A stretch of DNA of 39,388 bases, taken from assembly GCF_009708075.1 (NCBI RefSeq), contig NZ_WMBT01000015.1, forward strand, positions 1-39,388. The letters are read 5' to 3'. Positions within the stretch are counted from its first letter, which is position 1. Every line of letters begins with the position of its first letter. This document shows, in pieces, positions 38,266 through 39,388 of the stretch. This DNA comes from Paracoccus lichenicola (GTDB taxonomy: Bacteria; Pseudomonadota; Alphaproteobacteria; Rhodobacterales; Rhodobacteraceae). A program made the translations under genes and the position numbers. The notes beneath the pieces are model-generated. The model was given only the letters and a program-made list of their open reading frames with translations. It ran no database searches and was not told the DNA's origin.

Positions 38266-39388
38266 TCAGAACAGGAAGTCCGACGCATCCAGCTGATGGA
38301 CGCCGTTCAGCACGATGCTGACCTCGATGTCCTTGTCGCCGTCCAGATTGGCCTGGACATGGGTCTTGTTGTTGGCCGCATCGGCATAAACGCCCAGGTC
38401 GCCCGCGGCGCTCAGCCATTTCGAGCCGACAAGCTTGAAGTCCTGCAAGCCCGACAGGCCCGTGTTGGCATCCATGCCGCTCAGGTCGATCCTGTCGCCC
38501 TCGTTCCAGTCGGTGATGCCGTCCCAAAGACCCGCCTGCGCGAAGACGAAGGTATCGTTGCCGGCACCGCCGCTCAGAGTGTCCTGGCCGCCGCCCGCGT
38601 TCAGCACGTCATGGCCCGCGGTGCCCTGCAGCACGTCGTTGCCGTTGGTGCCCTGGATGGTCTTGCCGGTCACGGGTGTTCCCGGCGTGCCGGTGCCCAG
38701 CAGGAAGTTGGACGCATCCAGCTTGTGGACGCCGTTCAGCACGATGTTGATCTCGAGGTCCTTGTCGTTGTCCAGGTTGGCCTGGACATAGGTCCTGTTG
38801 TTCGCCGCATCGGTATAGACGCCCAGGTCGCCCACGGCGCTCAGCCATTTCGAGCCGACAAAGGTGAAGCCCTGGGTGCCGGACAGGCCCGTATTGGCGT
38901 CGATGCCGCTCAGGTCGATCTTGTCGTCGCTTGCCCAGTCGGTGATGTTGTCCCAAAGGCCCGCTTGCTTGAAGACAAAGGTATCCGCGCCCCCGCCGCC
39001 GCGCAGGGTGTCCTGCCCGCCGCTGCTGTTCAGCACGTCGTTGCTGGAGGTGCCCTGCAGCACGTCGTTGCCGTTGGTGTCGTAGACGGTCTTCCCGGTC
39101 ACGGTTATCCCCGACGTATCGGTGCCGTTGCTGGAGCCGGTGCCGGTTCCGGCCCCGGTGCCCGCGTTGTCCAGGTTCGCCAGCTCCTTGAACACGGAAT
39201 AGGCCGGACGCAGGTTTCCGCTGGCATCGCGCAGGCCGAAGCCCGGCTCGTAGCTGGAGTCCTGGTACGAGAACCACATGATCGGTCCCGCCCAGGCGTT
39301 GTCCTGGGCCAGATCGACCGCCTCGCGCAGCATCTGCGCCGCGTCCGCCGCGCTGACGGTGACGCCGCCGCCGGTGGTCTTGGCGCCG
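38266..39388 (-). CDS. C-terminal part of the GH-A glycanase with two Ca-binding modules, runs off the right edge
   Basis: 373 complete codons and one extra base enter from the right edge. The first ~70 residues finish a clan GH-A catalytic domain: a GAKTTGGG loop, then LREAVDLAQDNAWAGPIMWF and GFGLRDASGNLRPAYSVFKE, the usual last strands of the barrel. After a Gly/Thr/Ser linker come two tandem modules. Each has an RTX-like NGNDVLQGT...GGxGxDTFVF part and a GLWDxITDW...VGSKWLSA part, ending LDASNFLL and LDASDFLF. The modules would bind calcium and carry the type I secretion signal. The N-terminal catalytic half is probably the fragment at 1-657. Confidence 0.85.
   Translation of the reverse strand, partial: GAKTTGGGVTVSAADAAQMLREAVDLAQDNAWAGPIMWFSYQDSSYEPGFGLRDASGNLRPAYSVFKELANLDNAGTGAGTGTGSSNGTDTSGITVTGKTVYDTNGNDVLQGTSSNDVLNSSGGQDTLRGGGGADTFVFKQAGLWDNITDWASDDKIDLSGIDANTGLSGTQGFTFVGSKWLSAVGDLGVYTDAANNRTYVQANLDNDKDLEINIVLNGVHKLDASNFLLGTGTPGTPVTGKTIQGTNGNDVLQGTAGHDVLNAGGGQDTLSGGAGNDTFVFAQAGLWDGITDWNEGDRIDLSGMDANTGLSGLQDFKLVGSKWLSAAGDLGVYADAANNKTHVQANLDGDKDIEVSIVLNGVHQLDASDFLF
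38269..39100 (-). repeat. Tandem duplication of a ~135-residue module in the glycanase tail
   Basis: Two copies lie at about 38689-39100 and 38269-38671 and share long runs of identical residues (ANTGLSG, VGSKWLSA, GDLGVY, VLNGVH, LDAS). The DNA is also highly similar, which points to a recent duplication. A linker rich in Gly, Thr and Pro separates them. Confidence 0.85.

Noticed and set aside
36441..38288. 615-aa open frame on the minus strand
   Set aside because: Mirror image of the RTX repeats; its periodicity comes only from the coding repeats on the other strand.
1..39388. tRNA, rRNA, insertion sequences, relaxase
   Set aside because: No cloverleaf-like sequence, rRNA segment, transposase motif, terminal inverted repeats or relaxase was recognised by eye; a dedicated scan could still find a small one.

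Overview
The window looks like a nearly complete plasmid of about 39.4 kb from a high-GC alphaproteobacterium, most likely Rhodobacteraceae and Paracoccus-like. That placement is an inference from base composition, protein style and plasmid modules; no rRNA or tRNA gene was found to anchor it. The replication block (33.6-35.9 kb) has a perfect DnaA box, an AT-rich stretch, five direct iterons, a Rep_3-type initiator with an inverted iteron inside its first codons, a short ParA, and a small ribbon-helix-helix partner flanked by TGCAC palindromes. A VapBC-type toxin-antitoxin pair (21.4-22.0 kb) and a DUF1612/HTH protein typical of alphaproteobacterial plasmids (16.0-17.0 kb) fit the same picture. 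No relaxase or conjugation gene was seen. The two window ends hold complementary halves of one glycoside hydrolase gene, which suggests a circular molecule opened inside that gene with about 59 bases missing.

Layout. 1-657 (-): N-terminal catalytic part of a clan GH-A glycanase. 658-1333: AT-rich gene-free DNA with inverted repeats. 1334-2836 (-): phospholipase D-like enzyme. 3178-15894: a surface polysaccharide locus in three transcription units: two glycosyltransferases (-); sulfotransferase, SGNH/GSCFA protein, sulfotransferase and GT2 glycosyltransferase (+, tightly overlapping); and a secreted unknown protein, an RgpF-WbsX fusion and a third sulfotransferase (-). 15988-21251 (-): DUF1612/HTH protein and an RND efflux pump with its adaptor. 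21363-21994 (-): VapBC. 22160-22789 (+): DsbA-like oxidoreductase. 23109-26140 (+): a GtrB-GtrA-GT-C cassette. 26380-26642: broken MNT nucleotidyltransferase. 26781-29387 (-): methionine ABC importer metNIQ. 29626-30021 (-): small membrane protein. 30565-33391 (+): small ORF, thioesterase and adenylation-carrier protein. 33392-35830: origin and partition. 36582-38159 (+): RTX repeat protein. 38266-39388 (-): C-terminal half of the GH-A glycanase with two tandem Ca-binding modules.

How the parts may work together (inference). The glycosyltransferases, three sulfotransferases and GSCFA protein would build and sulfate a surface or exopolysaccharide. The GtrA/GtrB/GT-C cassette would add side-chain sugars through undecaprenyl-phosphate carriers. 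The two RTX-type proteins, one carrying a glycanase, lack N-terminal signals and would need a type I secretion system encoded elsewhere. Together this resembles a plasmid carrying a surface-attachment or biofilm trait, with efflux, methionine uptake and a small acyl- or aminoacyl-activation cassette as cargo.
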